A stretch of DNA of 64,000 nt from Schinkia azotoformans LMG 9581 (GCF_000307855.1 NZ_AJLR01000041.1:33166-97165); one strand, 5' to 3'; positions 1 through 10,033 are shown, numbered from the stretch's first letter. Translations and numbers: made by a program. Notes: generated by a model not told the origin, from the sequence alone.

Positions 1-3
1 GTC

Positions 4-2892
4 ATGAAAAATACTAGTCAAAAGCTTGTATGGGAACAGTTTTATGGTCCGAATCTTGGCTATGTTTATGACCAGTATGAAAAGTATATAGAGAATCCGG
101 ACGGGGTTGACCCAACAATTAAAGCTTTGTTTGACGAATTAGGGGCACCACCGAATGACACACCAAAACCAAACCCAGCCACAAAAACAAAAGCAGAATC
201 CAGCCCTTCGGCGCAAACCACAAACCAACCTAGTATTAGCAAAGTTGTCGCAGGTTGGAAGCTGTTAAAAGATATCCGCACTTTTGGACATGTAGCGGCA
301 GAAATTAAACCGATAAAACTGAAACAACAGGCTAATCCTGGATCCCCAGAGGATTTAAGCTTCTTAAATATAGAAACATATAATCTAACAAAAGAAAAAT
401 TAATGGAAATGCCGGTTACATGGCTTTGGGAGGATGCACCGTCCCATATACAAAACGGCTGGGAAGCATACCAATATTTAAAGGGTGTTTATACTCAAAC
501 AATTGCCTATGAATTTGAACATATTCATGATCGAGAAGAGCGAAAATGGCTCGAACAGTATATAGAACATAAGCAAATCGATTCTAAGCAAACAACGAAT
601 CAACGAATTAAATTGTTGGAACGATTAATTCAAGTCGATAGCTTTGAGAAATTTTTGCATAAAACGTTTGTCGGTCAAAAAAGATTCTCCATCGAAGGAT
701 TGGATGTATTGGTACCAATGCTTGATAAATTAATCGAGGAAAGCGGTAAGGCTCAAACAGACAATATAATGATTGGAATGGCCCATCGCGGTCGATTAAA
801 TGTGTTGGCCCATGTCCTTGGCAAGCCTTATGAACTAATTTTTTCTGAATTTCATCATTCACCAAATAAAGACCTTATACCATCAGAAGGATCGCGGGGA
901 ATTAATTACGGCTGGACAGGTGATGTAAAATATCATCTTGGTGCAGACCGGGATGTCAAGGATGCGCCTAACCATACCATTCATATTAATCTGGCTAACA
1001 ATCCAAGTCATTTAGAGTTTGTGAACCCGGTTGTGCAGGGAAAAACCCGAGCATCACAGGAGAATAGAGAGCTAAATGGATTCCCTAAGCAAAATAAACA
1101 AGCATCACTTAGTGTTTTAATTCATGGGGATGCCGCTTTTCCAGGCGAGGGTGTCGTAGCTGAATCATTAAATCTTAGTAAATTAAAGGGATACGATACG
1201 GGAGGCACTATTCACATTATTGCCAACAACATGATCGGTTTCACAACGAATTTTGAAGATTCACGTTCCACAAAGTATTCAAGCGATCTTGCTAAAGGGT
1301 ATGAGATCCCAATTATACATGTAAATGCCGATGACCCGGAACGTTGCCTTGACGTCATTATTTTTGCATATGAATATCGTAAAAAGTTTAATAAGGATAT
1401 CCTAATCGACCTAATGGGCTATCGACGATATGGTCACAATGAAATGGATGATCCAGCAGCAACACAACCACAGCTATACGAAATGATTAACAAGCACGAA
1501 AGGGTTTTTGAAAAATACGGGCATGAGCTGATTGCGAAAAAAGTACTATCTGAAGAAGAAGCTAAACAGAAACAAGATAACGCAGAAAAAAACCTAAAAA
1601 CTATCTATGAAAAATATATGGAAGAGGAAAACAGCAAAAGTCAAACACCATTGGTATCCAAAATTATTATTGAAGGAATTCCAAATATTAATACGTCTGT
1701 TCCAAACAACTTTTTAAAAACAATAAATAAAAGTCTATCAAAGTGGCCGGAAAAATTTTCAGTCTATCCAAAGTTGGAGCGGATATTAAAAAGGCGAGAA
1801 ACTGTATTTGCTGAAGGTAATAAAATTGATTGGGCTTTGGCCGAAACATTGGCGTTTGCAACTATTTTAGCTGATGGTATCCCGATTCGATTAACAGGTC
1901 AGGACAGCGAGCGTGGTACCTTTGCTCATCGTCACCTTGTCCTTCATGATTATAAAACAAATGAAGCCTTTGTTCCATTGCACCACATTCCCGAAGCGAA
2001 ATCGTCCTTTTCTATATATAATAGCCCGCTGTCTGAAGCTGCGGTACTTGGATATGAATATGGTTATAGTGTTAAAGCAAAGGAAGCCCTAGTATTATGG
2101 GAAGCTCAATTTGGTGATTTTGCTAATGCTGCCCAGGTTATTGTTGATCAATTTATTTCATCAGGGCCTGCTAAATGGGGACAAAAATCAAGTCTTGTAA
2201 TGCTCTTGCCACACGGGTTCGAAGGCCAGGGTCCGGAGCATTCAAGTGCACGGCTGGAGCGTTTCCTGCAAATGTCAGCGGAGAACAACTGGATTGTTGC
2301 TAATGTAACAAGTGCTGCTCAATATTTTCATATTTTAAGAAGGCAGGCATTACTGACAGGTACAGAGGGTGCTAGACCGCTAGTTTTAATGACACCAAAA
2401 AGCTTACTTCGTCATCCGCTTACAGGTTCACCAAGCTCTGAATTGAGTAATGGTCATTTTCAACCAATCCTTGAACAGGAGGGAACAGGAACTAAGCCAG
2501 AAAAAGTGAAAAGACTCATTCTTTGCAGTGGCAAAGTGGCCGTCGATCTTGCGGTAGAATTAGAGCAATTACCGAGCGAGGAGAAAGAATTATTGCATAT
2601 TGCACGAATCGAACAGCTTTATCCGTTCCCGAAAAAAGAAATGAATGAGTTGATTGGGCGTTTTTCGTATCTTGAAGAAGTTATTTGGGTCCAAGAGGAG
2701 CCGCGAAATATGGGGCCATGGACTTTTATTCAATCTAATTTCTCTGAAGTTGTTCAGAAGGATTTAAAAATCGGCTATATAGGTCGTCCAAAACGTTCAA
2801 GTCCGGCAACAGGTGATCCTGTAATTCATAAACAGGAGCAATCAATGATTATTCATGATGCGTTACAGTTTGAGAAAGGTGGGGAAAGATAA
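4..2892 (+). CDS. odhA: 2-oxoglutarate dehydrogenase E1 component
   Basis: Thiamine-diphosphate E1 subunit of the cytoplasmic 2-oxoglutarate dehydrogenase complex of the TCA cycle; it decarboxylates 2-oxoglutarate and passes the succinyl group to the E2 lipoyl arm. The 962-residue protein has the usual bacterial order: N-terminal E2-binding segment with the typical YVYDQYEKY stretch, a region rich in Pro/Ala/Thr (about 50-75), the ThDP fold with [10 protein letters not shown] and [14 protein letters not shown] motifs, and a C-terminal transketolase-like half containing [13 protein letters not shown]. Length is close to B. subtilis OdhA. The ATG lies 4 bases inside the window, so its ribosome binding site is not visible. 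The stop codon overlaps the odhB start by one base, indicating translational coupling. Family assignment is secure. Confidence 0.97.
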   Translation: MKNTSQKLVWEQFYGPNLGYVYDQYEKYIENPDGVDPTIKALFDELGAPPNDTPKPNPATKTKAESSPSAQTTNQPSISKVVAGWKLLKDIRTFGHVAAEIKPIKLKQQANPGSPEDLSFLNIETYNLTKEKLMEMPVTWLWEDAPSHIQNGWEAYQYLKGVYTQTIAYEFEHIHDREERKWLEQYIEHKQIDSKQTTNQRIKLLERLIQVDSFEKFLHKTFVGQKRFSIEGLDVLVPMLDKLIEESGKAQTDNIMIGMAHRGRLNVLAHVLGKPYELIFSEFHHSPNKDLIPSEGSRGINYGWTGDVKYHLGADRDVKDAPNHTIHINLANNPSHLEFVNPVVQGKTRASQENRELNGFPKQNKQASLSVLIHGDAAFPGEGVVAESLNLSKLKGYDTGGTIHIIANNMIGFTTNFEDSRSTKYSSDLAKGYEIPIIHVNADDPERCLDVIIFAYEYRKKFNKDILIDLMGYRRYGHNEMDDPAATQPQLYEMINKHERVFEKYGHELIAKKVLSEEEAKQKQDNAEKNLKTIYEKYMEEENSKSQTPLVSKIIIEGIPNINTSVPNNFLKTINKSLSKWPEKFSVYPKLERILKRRETVFAEGNKIDWALAETLAFATILADGIPIRLTGQDSERGTFAHRHLVLHDYKTNEAFVPLHHIPEAKSSFSIYNSPLSEAAVLGYEYGYSVKAKEALVLWEAQFGDFANAAQVIVDQFISSGPAKWGQKSSLVMLLPHGFEGQGPEHSSARLERFLQMSAENNWIVANVTSAAQYFHILRRQALLTGTEGARPLVLMTPKSLLRHPLTGSPSSELSNGHFQPILEQEGTGTKPEKVKRLILCSGKVAVDLAVELEQLPSEEKELLHIARIEQLYPFPKKEMNELIGRFSYLEEVIWVQEEPRNMGPWTFIQSNFSEVVQKDLKIGYIGRPKRSSPATGDPVIHKQEQSMIIHDALQFEKGGER

Positions 2893-4127
2893 TGATGGAA
2901 ATTAAAGTACCAGAACTTGCTGAGTCCATTAATGAAGGAACGATTGTTGAATGGTTAAAACAAGAAGGCGACTACGTTCAAAATGGGGAACCAATTGCTG
3001 AACTTGAAACAGATAAAATTAACGTGGAGATCAATAGTGATTTTAGCGGAATTATAAAGCAATTTTTATTTATGCCGGGGGACACTGTGCAAGTTGGTCA
3101 AGTTATTGCGATTTTAGATGAGAATGAAAATCATTTTGGCAACGTACCTGAACCCGAGCTTAAACCTGAATCCCTCATCCTAGAAAAAGAAAAGCCAAAT
3201 AATAACTTAGTTGCATCACCTGCAGCTAGAAAAAGGGCAAGAGAGTTGGGTGTTTCATTAGATGAAATTCCATACAAGGATCCGTTGGGCAGAATAAGAG
3301 TTGAGGATGTTGAGGATTATAAGAAATCGCATCGAGACCTTACAAATAATGAGCCAAATCATCAACCAGCCAATACTGTAACTAAAAATCAATCTAATCA
3401 GTTAAAAGTGGATGAAAAAGATCAACAAATTGAAAGAGTGAAAATGTCAAGACGGCGCCAAACTATTGCTAATAGACTGCTGGAAGCGCAACACAATGCA
3501 GCGATGCTAACAACATTCAATGAGGTCGATATGACGGCCATTATGGATGTTAGAAACCGTCGTAAAGAATCCTTTAACAAAAAACATGGTGTTAAGCTAG
3601 GGTTTATGTCCTTTTTTACAAAAGCCGTTATAGGTGCTTTAAAAGAATTTCCGTTTTTAAATGCGGAAATACAAGGTGATGAAATCCTAATCAAGAAATT
3701 TTACGATATTGGAGTTGCCGTTTCTACTGATGACGGACTAGTTGTTCCGGTAGTCCGTGATGCAGACCGATTGAGTTTTGCTGGCATTGAAAAGGAAATT
3801 GGAGTTTTATCTGAAAAGGCTAGAAATAAATCACTTGGATTAAAAGATTTGCAAGGAGGAACTTTTACCATTACAAATGGCGGAATATTTGGTTCGCTTT
3901 ATTCAACTCCAATTCTAAATGCGCCTCAAGTAGGCATACTTGGGATGCATAAAATTCAAAGGCGACCAGTTGTCATAGATGATGAAGATACAATTGAAGT
4001 AAGGCCGATGATGTATATTGCGTTATCCTATGACCATCGAATCATTGATGGCAAGGATGCCGTCCAATTCCTAGTCAAGATAAAAGAACTATTGGAAAGC
4101 CCAGAAGATTTATTGTTAGAGGGCTAA
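2892..4127 (+). CDS. odhB: Dihydrolipoyllysine succinyltransferase (E2) of 2-oxoglutarate dehydrogenase
   Basis: E2 core of the 2-oxoglutarate dehydrogenase complex; it transfers succinyl groups from lipoyl-lysine to CoA. Order of domains: one N-terminal lipoyl domain with the lipoylation motif ETDKINVE (Lys near 44), a linker, a peripheral subunit-binding domain (about 105-145, beginning [14 protein letters not shown]), a second linker, and the catalytic domain ending with [16 protein letters not shown], which carries the catalytic His and Asp. 411 residues, close to B. subtilis OdhB. It overlaps odhA by one base; a ggtgggg ribosome binding site lies inside the odhA 3' end. Two tandem ATG codons begin it, and the second (2895) is equally possible. 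The E3 subunit is not in the window. Confidence 0.97.
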   Translation: MMEIKVPELAESINEGTIVEWLKQEGDYVQNGEPIAELETDKINVEINSDFSGIIKQFLFMPGDTVQVGQVIAILDENENHFGNVPEPELKPESLILEKEKPNNNLVASPAARKRARELGVSLDEIPYKDPLGRIRVEDVEDYKKSHRDLTNNEPNHQPANTVTKNQSNQLKVDEKDQQIERVKMSRRRQTIANRLLEAQHNAAMLTTFNEVDMTAIMDVRNRRKESFNKKHGVKLGFMSFFTKAVIGALKEFPFLNAEIQGDEILIKKFYDIGVAVSTDDGLVVPVVRDADRLSFAGIEKEIGVLSEKARNKSLGLKDLQGGTFTITNGGIFGSLYSTPILNAPQVGILGMHKIQRRPVVIDDEDTIEVRPMMYIALSYDHRIIDGKDAVQFLVKIKELLESPEDLLLEG

Positions 4128-4200
4128 TGGACCGCAATGGGGCAGAGTTCCCGGCCCTGTGGCCCAAAGGGCAACAGAACCCGACCCCCTGGTCAGTCCA
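4128..4200. other. GC-rich imperfect inverted repeat between odhB and the MBL gene
   Basis: About 70 bases directly after odhB are much richer in G+C than the surroundings and fold on paper into a long interrupted hairpin: ggggcagagttc (from about 4139) pairs in part with gaacccgacccc (to about 4183), enclosing a gccc-aaa-gggc hairpin. No T-run follows, so it is not a classical terminator. It may be a processing or stabilising structure or a small dispersed repeat. The open reading frame of the next gene runs back through it, but that start (4159) is less likely than 4276. Confidence 0.45.
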
Positions 4201-4275
4201 GACTTAGTACAAATAGTAAACCCGATTAGTGGGATAATAATTTTGAACAGAAATTTATGGACACAGGGGGTTAAT

Positions 4276-5121
4276 ATGGACAAACAAATGCATTATGGCA
4301 GTGATTATAAGTTTATACCGACTACCTCGATAGGGAGCGGCATTGGAATACAGGTTTTGCCGGATATATATTGCTATACTGTCCAGATTGTTAATATCGT
4401 GTTTGTTGGTAATCCTGGTACAGATGATTTTGTGTTAGTTGATGCCGGGATGCCAGAATCGGCAAGTGAGATTATTTCTGTAATGGAAGAAAAATTCGGG
4501 GGAAATAAGCGCCCAAGGGCTATTATTTTAACGCATGGACATTTTGATCATGTTGGAGCAATTATCGAGTTGGTCGAGCAGTGGCAGGTGCCTGTTTATG
4601 CACATGAATTAGAAATACCATATTTGACAGGGCAAATGAGTTATCCGGATCCTGACCCAACGGTTGAGGGGGGGATGGTGGCCAAAATATCACCTCTCTT
4701 CCCAAATGAGCCAATCCATTTAGGGAACCATGTTAAACCTCTCCCAGCGGATGGTAGTGTCCCTTATATGAAGGGGTTTCGCTGGATTCATACACCGGGG
4801 CATACACAAGGGCACGTCTCTTTTTTCAGGGAGGCAGATAAGGCGTTAATTGCCGGGGATGCCTTTGTTACTGTAAAACAGGATTCTCTTTATAAGGTAC
4901 TAACACAGGAATTTGAAATAAATGGTCCACCAAGGTACTTAACTCCTGATTGGAAGTCAGCCAAAGAATCTGTTATTAAACTTGAAGCATTAATACCGAC
5001 AGTGGCTGTAACCGGGCATGGCATGCCGATATCAGGAGACTTACTCACAACAAGTTTAGAAAAGTTAGCAAGGGAATTTGACAGCCTTGCTGTACCAGAC
5101 TACGGAAAATATATTAATTAA
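4276..5121 (+). CDS. MBL-fold metallo-hydrolase
   Basis: Metallo-beta-lactamase-fold hydrolase of unknown substrate, probably cytoplasmic (no signal peptide). The metal-binding motif THGHFDH is clear, followed by a second histidine region HTPGHTQGHVSFF, the aspartate in IAGDAF and the late histidine in VTGHGMP, giving the full set of ligands for a two-metal site. Length 281 residues. The reading frame is open upstream to 4159, but ATG 4276 is preceded by a strong cagggggtt ribosome binding site and removes a low-quality extension translated from a GC-rich repeat. It is followed by an intrinsic terminator and looks monocistronic. Glyoxalase II-like or lactonase activity is possible; the sequence does not decide it. 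Confidence 0.85.
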   Translation: MDKQMHYGSDYKFIPTTSIGSGIGIQVLPDIYCYTVQIVNIVFVGNPGTDDFVLVDAGMPESASEIISVMEEKFGGNKRPRAIILTHGHFDHVGAIIELVEQWQVPVYAHELEIPYLTGQMSYPDPDPTVEGGMVAKISPLFPNEPIHLGNHVKPLPADGSVPYMKGFRWIHTPGHTQGHVSFFREADKALIAGDAFVTVKQDSLYKVLTQEFEINGPPRYLTPDWKSAKESVIKLEALIPTVAVTGHGMPISGDLLTTSLEKLAREFDSLAVPDYGKYIN

Positions 5122-5141
5122 ACATTTATTTGAAATTTAGG

Positions 5142-5174
5142 AGTCCGCTCCATTCATGATGAGCGGGCTTTTTT
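5142..5174 (+). terminator. Rho-independent terminator after the MBL gene
   Basis: Stem gtccgctc / gagcgggc with a loop of about 10 bases, followed by six T residues, 20 bases after the MBL stop codon. Confidence 0.85.
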
Positions 5175-5292
5175 AGTTGCAAAAAACTAAAGGTATGTCG
5201 CCAAATTGTGACAGCTTCATTATGAAAAGTCTAGTAAAATAGAAGTATAGTTTACTATTTTGCAAAAGATTTCCGATGAAAGTAGGGTGCTT

Positions 5293-6477
5293 ATGTTTAG
5301 TTTTTCCAACTCAGCAAGAAATATCATAATTATGGTCTTACTCCTTTTGTCTTTTCTTCTAGTAAGCACTAATACTAAGGCGGCAACAACTGAATCGCTA
5401 ATTTTCGTTGCCGTAAATGATGAATTAGTTGAGTTTTCAGATGCTAAGCCTTTTAACTTTGAGGGCGTTACCTATGTGCCTTTAAGGTCGCTGGCAACTA
5501 CAGTTAAAGCCGTGGTTTTGTATGATCCAATTGAAAACTCAGTTACTGTAACTAAAGACAGCCAATCTATGAAAATTTTAATAAAAGAAAATATGTATGT
5601 AACAGAATCACTTGAAAAGCTGCCTATTTCAATTAAAACGGTGAATGACCGGACGTTATTACCGTTAAGGTTTATCGCTGAATATTTGCAATTGGAGGTT
5701 ACTTTTTATGCGGAGGGGCCAATAGCAAGATTACTAGATCATAATGAGATTTTTCAATTAACAAATGAACAGCTGTATCTAAATAATAAAGAAACCATTG
5801 AAGCTGAAAAAGAAAAGTGGAAAGCGGCAATCGAAGCGCAGAAATTGAAAGAGGTCAACAGCGCTAAAATTGCTTATCTTACCTTCGATGATGGCCCTAA
5901 TTCAAACACAGCTCAAATTCTTGATATTTTACAAAAATACGAAGCGAAAGCAACGTTTTTTATGGTCGAGCCAAAGATTTGGAAGTTTGAAGAAGAGGTC
6001 CAGCGTATGGTAACGGAGAACCATACAATTGCTTCTCATAGTGTGACACATGATAAAAACAAAGTCTATCATAGTCCAGAATCGCTTTTAAATGAAATGA
6101 ATGTAACGCGTGCTACATTATTTTCAGTCACAGGGATTGATAGCCGTTTAATTCGTGTTCCATATGGAAGCAAGCCTTATTTAACGAAAGATTACCGAGA
6201 TTTATTAGCAAGCAATAATTTCCAAGTATGGGATTGGAACGTTGATAGCAACGATTGGAAATATTCAACTGAGAAGATCATTTCAACAGTAAAGTACCAA
6301 GTGGCAAATCAGAAACAAAAAAATAGGGCACCTGTTATTCTTTTTCATAATTCGTCGAGTACGGTAGAAGCACTACCAGAAATCATTGAATTTTTGAAAG
6401 CAGAAGGGTATGTATTAGAAGCTTACGATCAAGACCATCATTTTATGGTGAATTTTTGGAACGATGAACGGATTTAA
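5293..6477 (+). CDS. Secreted polysaccharide deacetylase with stalk domain
   Basis: Exported carbohydrate esterase family 4 (NodB-fold) deacetylase, probably acting on peptidoglycan or another cell-wall glycan. From ATG 5293 the 394-residue protein has a signal peptide (hydrophobic run IIIMVLLLLSFLLV), then a copper-amine-oxidase-N-terminal-like stalk domain (about 35-140, with two FxG/YVPLR-type half-repeats, VPLRSLA and LPLRFIAEYL). A charged linker and the NodB domain follow: motif 1 TFDDGP (Asp199/Asp200), motif 2 SHSVTH with two metal histidines, RVPYGS, DWNVDSNDW and the C-terminal ILFHN. All core catalytic motifs are present. The frame extends upstream to TTG 5260, but that start has no good ribosome binding site and would put charged residues before the signal. 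Monocistronic, between two terminators. Confidence 0.88.
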   Translation: MFSFSNSARNIIIMVLLLLSFLLVSTNTKAATTESLIFVAVNDELVEFSDAKPFNFEGVTYVPLRSLATTVKAVVLYDPIENSVTVTKDSQSMKILIKENMYVTESLEKLPISIKTVNDRTLLPLRFIAEYLQLEVTFYAEGPIARLLDHNEIFQLTNEQLYLNNKETIEAEKEKWKAAIEAQKLKEVNSAKIAYLTFDDGPNSNTAQILDILQKYEAKATFFMVEPKIWKFEEEVQRMVTENHTIASHSVTHDKNKVYHSPESLLNEMNVTRATLFSVTGIDSRLIRVPYGSKPYLTKDYRDLLASNNFQVWDWNVDSNDWKYSTEKIISTVKYQVANQKQKNRAPVILFHNSSSTVEALPEIIEFLKAEGYVLEAYDQDHHFMVNFWNDERI

Positions 6478-6492
6478 GTAATTTTGCCCAAA

Positions 6493-6540
6493 AAAGAGAG
6501 GTTTTATCCATTCCTATTGATTGGATAAACCTCTTTTATT
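6493..6540. terminator. Bidirectional terminator between convergent genes
   Basis: Long stem (aaagaggttt-tatcca with its complement, one bulged T) flanked by A-run and T-run, between the convergent deacetylase and DUF421 genes; it can serve both strands. Confidence 0.85.
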
Positions 6541-6545
6541 TAGTA

Positions 6546-7256
6546 TTAACGTTTTTCATACCAAAGGATTTTCATTTTATCGGTATTATCTAGTGTCGCA
6601 AGCAAAATCTCTTTGATGTTAGTATTGTACGTTGTTTTGAGCTTGTTTACTATCCAAGATTCATCCTTACCGGATTGAGTTAGCTCTTCGTAATCTATTT
6701 TACCTTCCTTAATTATCGTTCTAGGAAATGTAAAGGGCTTTGTCGTTATGTTCATGTCTAAAGGAGTTAGCATTCGATGCTCTGTGTTTAATACAAATGA
6801 AAATGTACCATCTGCTTCCCATAATGCCAACTCTACCACTTGAATATCCTCTATTTTTTCTTTTCTCAATTCGGCCAAAAGATAATCTACAGATATTCTT
6901 GCTTTAGTTAAATTTTCATATATGATTTGGCCATTTTCAATAACCGGAAATGGAGAAGGGTCAATCCAATATCTGAACCTATGCCATTTTAGTGCCAAAA
7001 ATATACAAAAGCAATATAAAAATACTAAGACACTCATTGTAATCATCGAGCCCTTCAACCCTAATCCCTCATCAGACAAGGGGTGGGCAATGATGTTTCC
7101 AATTAATATAGCCATAATATAATCAAGCAATCTTAATTGCGATATAGACCGTTGCCCCATTATTTTACCGACAAGGAGTAAAAAGAAAAAACCAACCAAT
7201 GCCCTTAACACCCATTGAATGGCAGTAAGCGATTCCTGACCTTGAAAAAAATCCAT
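6546..7256 (-). CDS. DUF421 family membrane protein (YetF-like)
   Basis: Integral membrane protein of the DUF421/YetF family common in Bacillus; several paralogues per genome are typical and the biochemical role is poorly defined. 236 residues: three transmembrane helices in the first ~85 residues (starting around 15, 42 and 65), then a cytoplasmic domain with the family-typical VIENGQI...L..ARISVDYLLAELR segment (about 102-130) and VELALWEADGTFSF. The start is ATG with a ggagatg ribosome binding site. It is read alone on the minus strand; the shared upstream gap of about 175 bases separates it from the divergent acyltransferase. Confidence 0.85.
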   Translation of the reverse strand: MDFFQGQESLTAIQWVLRALVGFFFLLLVGKIMGQRSISQLRLLDYIMAILIGNIIAHPLSDEGLGLKGSMITMSVLVFLYCFCIFLALKWHRFRYWIDPSPFPVIENGQIIYENLTKARISVDYLLAELRKEKIEDIQVVELALWEADGTFSFVLNTEHRMLTPLDMNITTKPFTFPRTIIKEGKIDYEELTQSGKDESWIVNKLKTTYNTNIKEILLATLDNTDKMKILWYEKR

Positions 7257-7432
7257 ATAATCACATCTCCAACTGAACTAGTGAGGTTTCGAATAATATT
7301 ATCTCCTTAAGAGATTGGAATAGAAGAGGAATTTTTTGTCTGAATAAAAACGAAATAAAAAATAATTGCTATTTCTAACTGGAAATATATACTACTAAAT
7401 GATAGCGTGCTTTATATGGAGGTTTTTTAAAA

Positions 7433-8443
7433 ATGAAACAACGAGAATTCTATTATGATAATGCCAAGTTTCTGCTCATTTTCCTAGTTGTCATTGGTCA
7501 CTTTATAACTACTTTTATTGGCAATGGGGTCATTGAACAAATTTATATTTTCATTTATTTATTTCATATGCCGGCTTTTATTTTAGTGTCGGGCTACTTC
7601 TCAAAAGGGTTTCAAAAGGAAGGCTATGTTTTAAAAATAACGAAGAAAATTTTAGTGCCATATTTCTTTTTTCAAATTATTTATTCGGTCTACTATTATT
7701 TTCTTCTCGATAAGAGTGAGCTAACGATTGCTATTTTTAAACCACAATGGTCATTATGGTTCTTATTAAGCCTTTTTTGTTGGCACCTGCTATTGTTTGT
7801 TTTTACTAAAATCAAATACAGTTTGCTTGTATCTGTGTTAATCGGAATAATTGTAGGATATTTTGATGCAATTGGAGGCTACTTGAGTTTGTCAAGAACC
7901 TTTGTCCTTTTCCCTGTATTTTTACTTGGATTTTACATGAAAAAGGAGCATTTCGAGAAGCTGACTTCAAATAAAGGAAAGTTGCTATCCGCCGTAGCAA
8001 TAGTCATCATGTTATTTATAATCCACTACATCCTTGTTGATATGCCAAAAGAATGGATGTATGGTTCCAAGTCCTATGAAAAACTTGGGGCAGGGTGGGA
8101 AGGTGGCATCATTCGTCTCCTTTATTACGGAATGAGCTTAATCATGATCTTTAGCTTTTTTGCATTTGTTCCAAAGAAAGAGTACTTCTTTTCTAAATGG
8201 GGGACGCGCACACTTTATGTCTATCTTTTGCATGGATTTATCATTCGCTATTTCAGAACGACTAATCTGGTCCCTTTTATTAAAGAAACAGGATCGTATC
8301 ATTTGTTATTAATCTTTGCGGTTATTGTGACGCTAATTCTAGTAAGCAAGCCTGTTTATATTATAGCCCAGCCGGTATTAGAGCTTCGGATGGATGGGGT
8401 AAGAACTATATTTCAGCGTAAAAAAGTGAAGAGTAGAGTATAA
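7433..8443 (+). CDS. Acyltransferase family 3 membrane protein
   Basis: Multi-pass membrane O-acyltransferase of the acyltransferase-3 superfamily, nearest in style to the fucose 4-O-acetylase-like group. The N-terminus YYDNAKFLLIFLVVIGHF carries the family's active-site His at the end of the first helix; PQWSLWFLLSLF and a LLHGF motif near residue 275 are also typical. About ten hydrophobic helices fill the 336 residues. It probably transfers acetyl or other acyl groups to a cell-surface carbohydrate; the acceptor cannot be told from sequence. ATG with a ggaggtt ribosome binding site; monocistronic, with its own terminator overlapping the stop. Confidence 0.85.
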   Translation: MKQREFYYDNAKFLLIFLVVIGHFITTFIGNGVIEQIYIFIYLFHMPAFILVSGYFSKGFQKEGYVLKITKKILVPYFFFQIIYSVYYYFLLDKSELTIAIFKPQWSLWFLLSLFCWHLLLFVFTKIKYSLLVSVLIGIIVGYFDAIGGYLSLSRTFVLFPVFLLGFYMKKEHFEKLTSNKGKLLSAVAIVIMLFIIHYILVDMPKEWMYGSKSYEKLGAGWEGGIIRLLYYGMSLIMIFSFFAFVPKKEYFFSKWGTRTLYVYLLHGFIIRYFRTTNLVPFIKETGSYHLLLIFAVIVTLILVSKPVYIIAQPVLELRMDGVRTIFQRKKVKSRV

Positions 8444-8473
8444 AAATCACCTTGTTATTAAGGTGATTTTTTA
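8443..8473 (+). terminator. Rho-independent terminator after the acyltransferase
   Basis: Perfect 11-bp stem aaaatcacctt / aaggtgatttt with a six-base loop and T-run, directly behind the stop codon. Confidence 0.88.
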
Positions 8474-8501
8474 GCATTTTAATATAAATAATTTAAAAAG
8501 T

Positions 8502-8518
8502 GTTGCGTATAACGGAAC
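8502..8518. promoter_or_regulatory. Candidate IclR-type operator upstream of the liv operon
   Basis: The 17-base near-palindrome GTTGCGTATAACGGAAC (arms GTTGCG and CGGAAC, five of six positions symmetric) resembles operators of IclR-family regulators. It lies about 220 bases upstream of the livJ-like start. No IclR-family regulator gene is present in the window, so the regulator is inferred only from the shape of the site. Confidence 0.4.
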
Positions 8519-8632
8519 AAGATTATTGATATAGGAAACATGATATATTAAGATTTAGTAGAGAGAAAACTCAGAATATTATGTAAACATGTCGAAAAAA
8601 GGAGGTATTTATCGAAAAATATAGATAAAGAT

Positions 8633-8646
8633 TGAAAGCGCTTAAA
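8633..8646. promoter_or_regulatory. Candidate cre (CcpA) site upstream of the liv operon
   Basis: TGAAAGCGCTTAAA matches the Bacillus catabolite-responsive element consensus TGNAANCGNWNNCW except for the C near the 3' end. It lies in the ~290-base non-coding leader of the operon, about 90 bases before the livJ start, where CcpA binding could repress transcription. A small palindrome tttatc...gataaa sits just before it (around 8608-8629). Confidence 0.5.
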
Positions 8647-8736
8647 CTTGTAATCAAGGGTTAAAAGTTGCAAAAGGAAAATGGATAAGTGGTCAATACA
8701 TAAACGTGACCGTAGCTGCTAAAGGGGGAAAAGAAA

Positions 8737-9987
8737 TTGGAGAAAAAGAAGGTTAATTCTAAGTTGAAGTTATGGAGTCTTACCCTAATTGTGATGATTC
8801 TGTTTATTACGGGCTGTGGTGGAGCAAAACAAGAAACTACGACTTCCCAATCAGAAAAGCAAGGTACAGATACTGCGACGGAAGCTGAAACTATTAAAAT
8901 TGGTTTAATCTTATCAACAACTGGTACATTTGCACCGTTGTCTGAAGGTATAAAAAATGGATTTGAATTATACCTTGAGCAACATGATGGCATGTTAGGC
9001 GGGAAAAAGGTTGAACTAAAATTAGAGGATGATGAGGCAAATCCTCAAGTTGCTTTACGAAAATATCGTCAATTGGTTCATAGTGAGAAGGTAAATTTTT
9101 TAGTAGGGCCGATTTCATCAGCTGTAGTGTATGCATTACGAGATGAGGTTGAAAAAGACAAAATTGTTTTAATTGATGCAAATGCCGCGGGTGATGACCT
9201 TGCTTGGGCTAAGAAAAGTGATTACGTTTACCGTACTTCTTTCTCGAATTGGCAAAATGGACATAGTACAGGTGCTTATTTAGCAAATAATGTTGGAAAA
9301 ACAGCGATTGCAATCGCACCGGATTATCCAGCTGGTAAAGAAGTTGTAAGAGCATTTAAAGCTGCTTTTGAGGAAGCTGGCGGTAAGGTAGTGAAGGAAA
9401 GTTATCCAAAATTAGGTACAAATGATTTTGCAACATATATTACGGATGCTGCTAATACGAAACCAGATCTTGTTTATGCGTTCTTTGCAGGTAGTGATGG
9501 TATTCGCTTCGTTCAACAATACAAAGATTTTGGTCTACAAGGAAAGATTCCATTAGGAGGTTCATTAGAGTTTGGTGATGAATTGATCATTCAACCTACA
9601 GGTGACGCAACTGAAGGTATTATCTCAGGAGTTGTATACTCACCATATTTAGATAATGAACAAAATAACCAGTTCGTTGAAGCATACCAGAAGAAATATA
9701 ATAAGCTTCCAAATATGTTTTCAGTTGAAGGGTATGATTCAGCCCAAATCCTTGATAAAGCAATTACGGAAGCCGGAAGTATTAAATCAGAAGATGTAAT
9801 AAAAGTATTGAAAGGAATTTCATTTGATAGTCCACGTGGACCTATTACAATCGATCCGAAGACTAACAATCCAATTCAAAACTTCTATGTTTCAAAAAAT
9901 ACGAAAAAGGATAATGTAATTGTTCCAGAAGTACTAGAGACAGTTGAAAAATTAACAATGCCGGAAACTTCACCATTTCCACAATAA
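8737..9987 (+). CDS. livJ: Branched-chain amino acid-type ABC transporter substrate-binding lipoprotein
   Basis: Extracellular lipid-anchored solute receptor of the LivJ/leucine-isoleucine-valine type-1 periplasmic-binding fold, feeding the permease and ATPase genes that follow. Residues 1-26 are a lipoprotein signal with the lipobox FITGC (Cys27); a Ser/Thr/Gln-rich spacer precedes the mature domain that starts near IKIGLILSTTGTFAPLSEGIKNG. 416 residues. The start is TTG with an aaaggggga ribosome binding site six bases upstream. True ligand unknown: the family also takes amides, urea, aromatic compounds and short acids, and the cre-like and IclR-like sites upstream would suit a carbon source rather than leucine. 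A strong hairpin follows the gene. Confidence 0.88.
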   Translation: MEKKKVNSKLKLWSLTLIVMILFITGCGGAKQETTTSQSEKQGTDTATEAETIKIGLILSTTGTFAPLSEGIKNGFELYLEQHDGMLGGKKVELKLEDDEANPQVALRKYRQLVHSEKVNFLVGPISSAVVYALRDEVEKDKIVLIDANAAGDDLAWAKKSDYVYRTSFSNWQNGHSTGAYLANNVGKTAIAIAPDYPAGKEVVRAFKAAFEEAGGKVVKESYPKLGTNDFATYITDAANTKPDLVYAFFAGSDGIRFVQQYKDFGLQGKIPLGGSLEFGDELIIQPTGDATEGIISGVVYSPYLDNEQNNQFVEAYQKKYNKLPNMFSVEGYDSAQILDKAITEAGSIKSEDVIKVLKGISFDSPRGPITIDPKTNNPIQNFYVSKNTKKDNVIVPEVLETVEKLTMPETSPFPQ

Positions 9988-10001
9988 GGGTTCAATATAG
10001 G

Positions 10002-10033
10002 TTGGGGGTTAGGGTTAGGTCCCTATCCCCCAA
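10002..10033 (+). other. Intercistronic hairpin between livJ and livH
   Basis: Stem ttgggggttaggg / ccctatcccccaa, 12 of 13 positions paired, with a six-base loop and no T-run. Such structures after a binding-protein gene commonly stabilise the upstream message or partly stop transcription, so that receptor exceeds permease. Role inferred from position. Confidence 0.65.

Noticed and set aside
4159..4275. N-terminal extension of the MBL-fold hydrolase
   Set aside because: Translation of a GC-rich hairpin without a ribosome binding site; ATG 4276 has a strong site and gives the normal family length.
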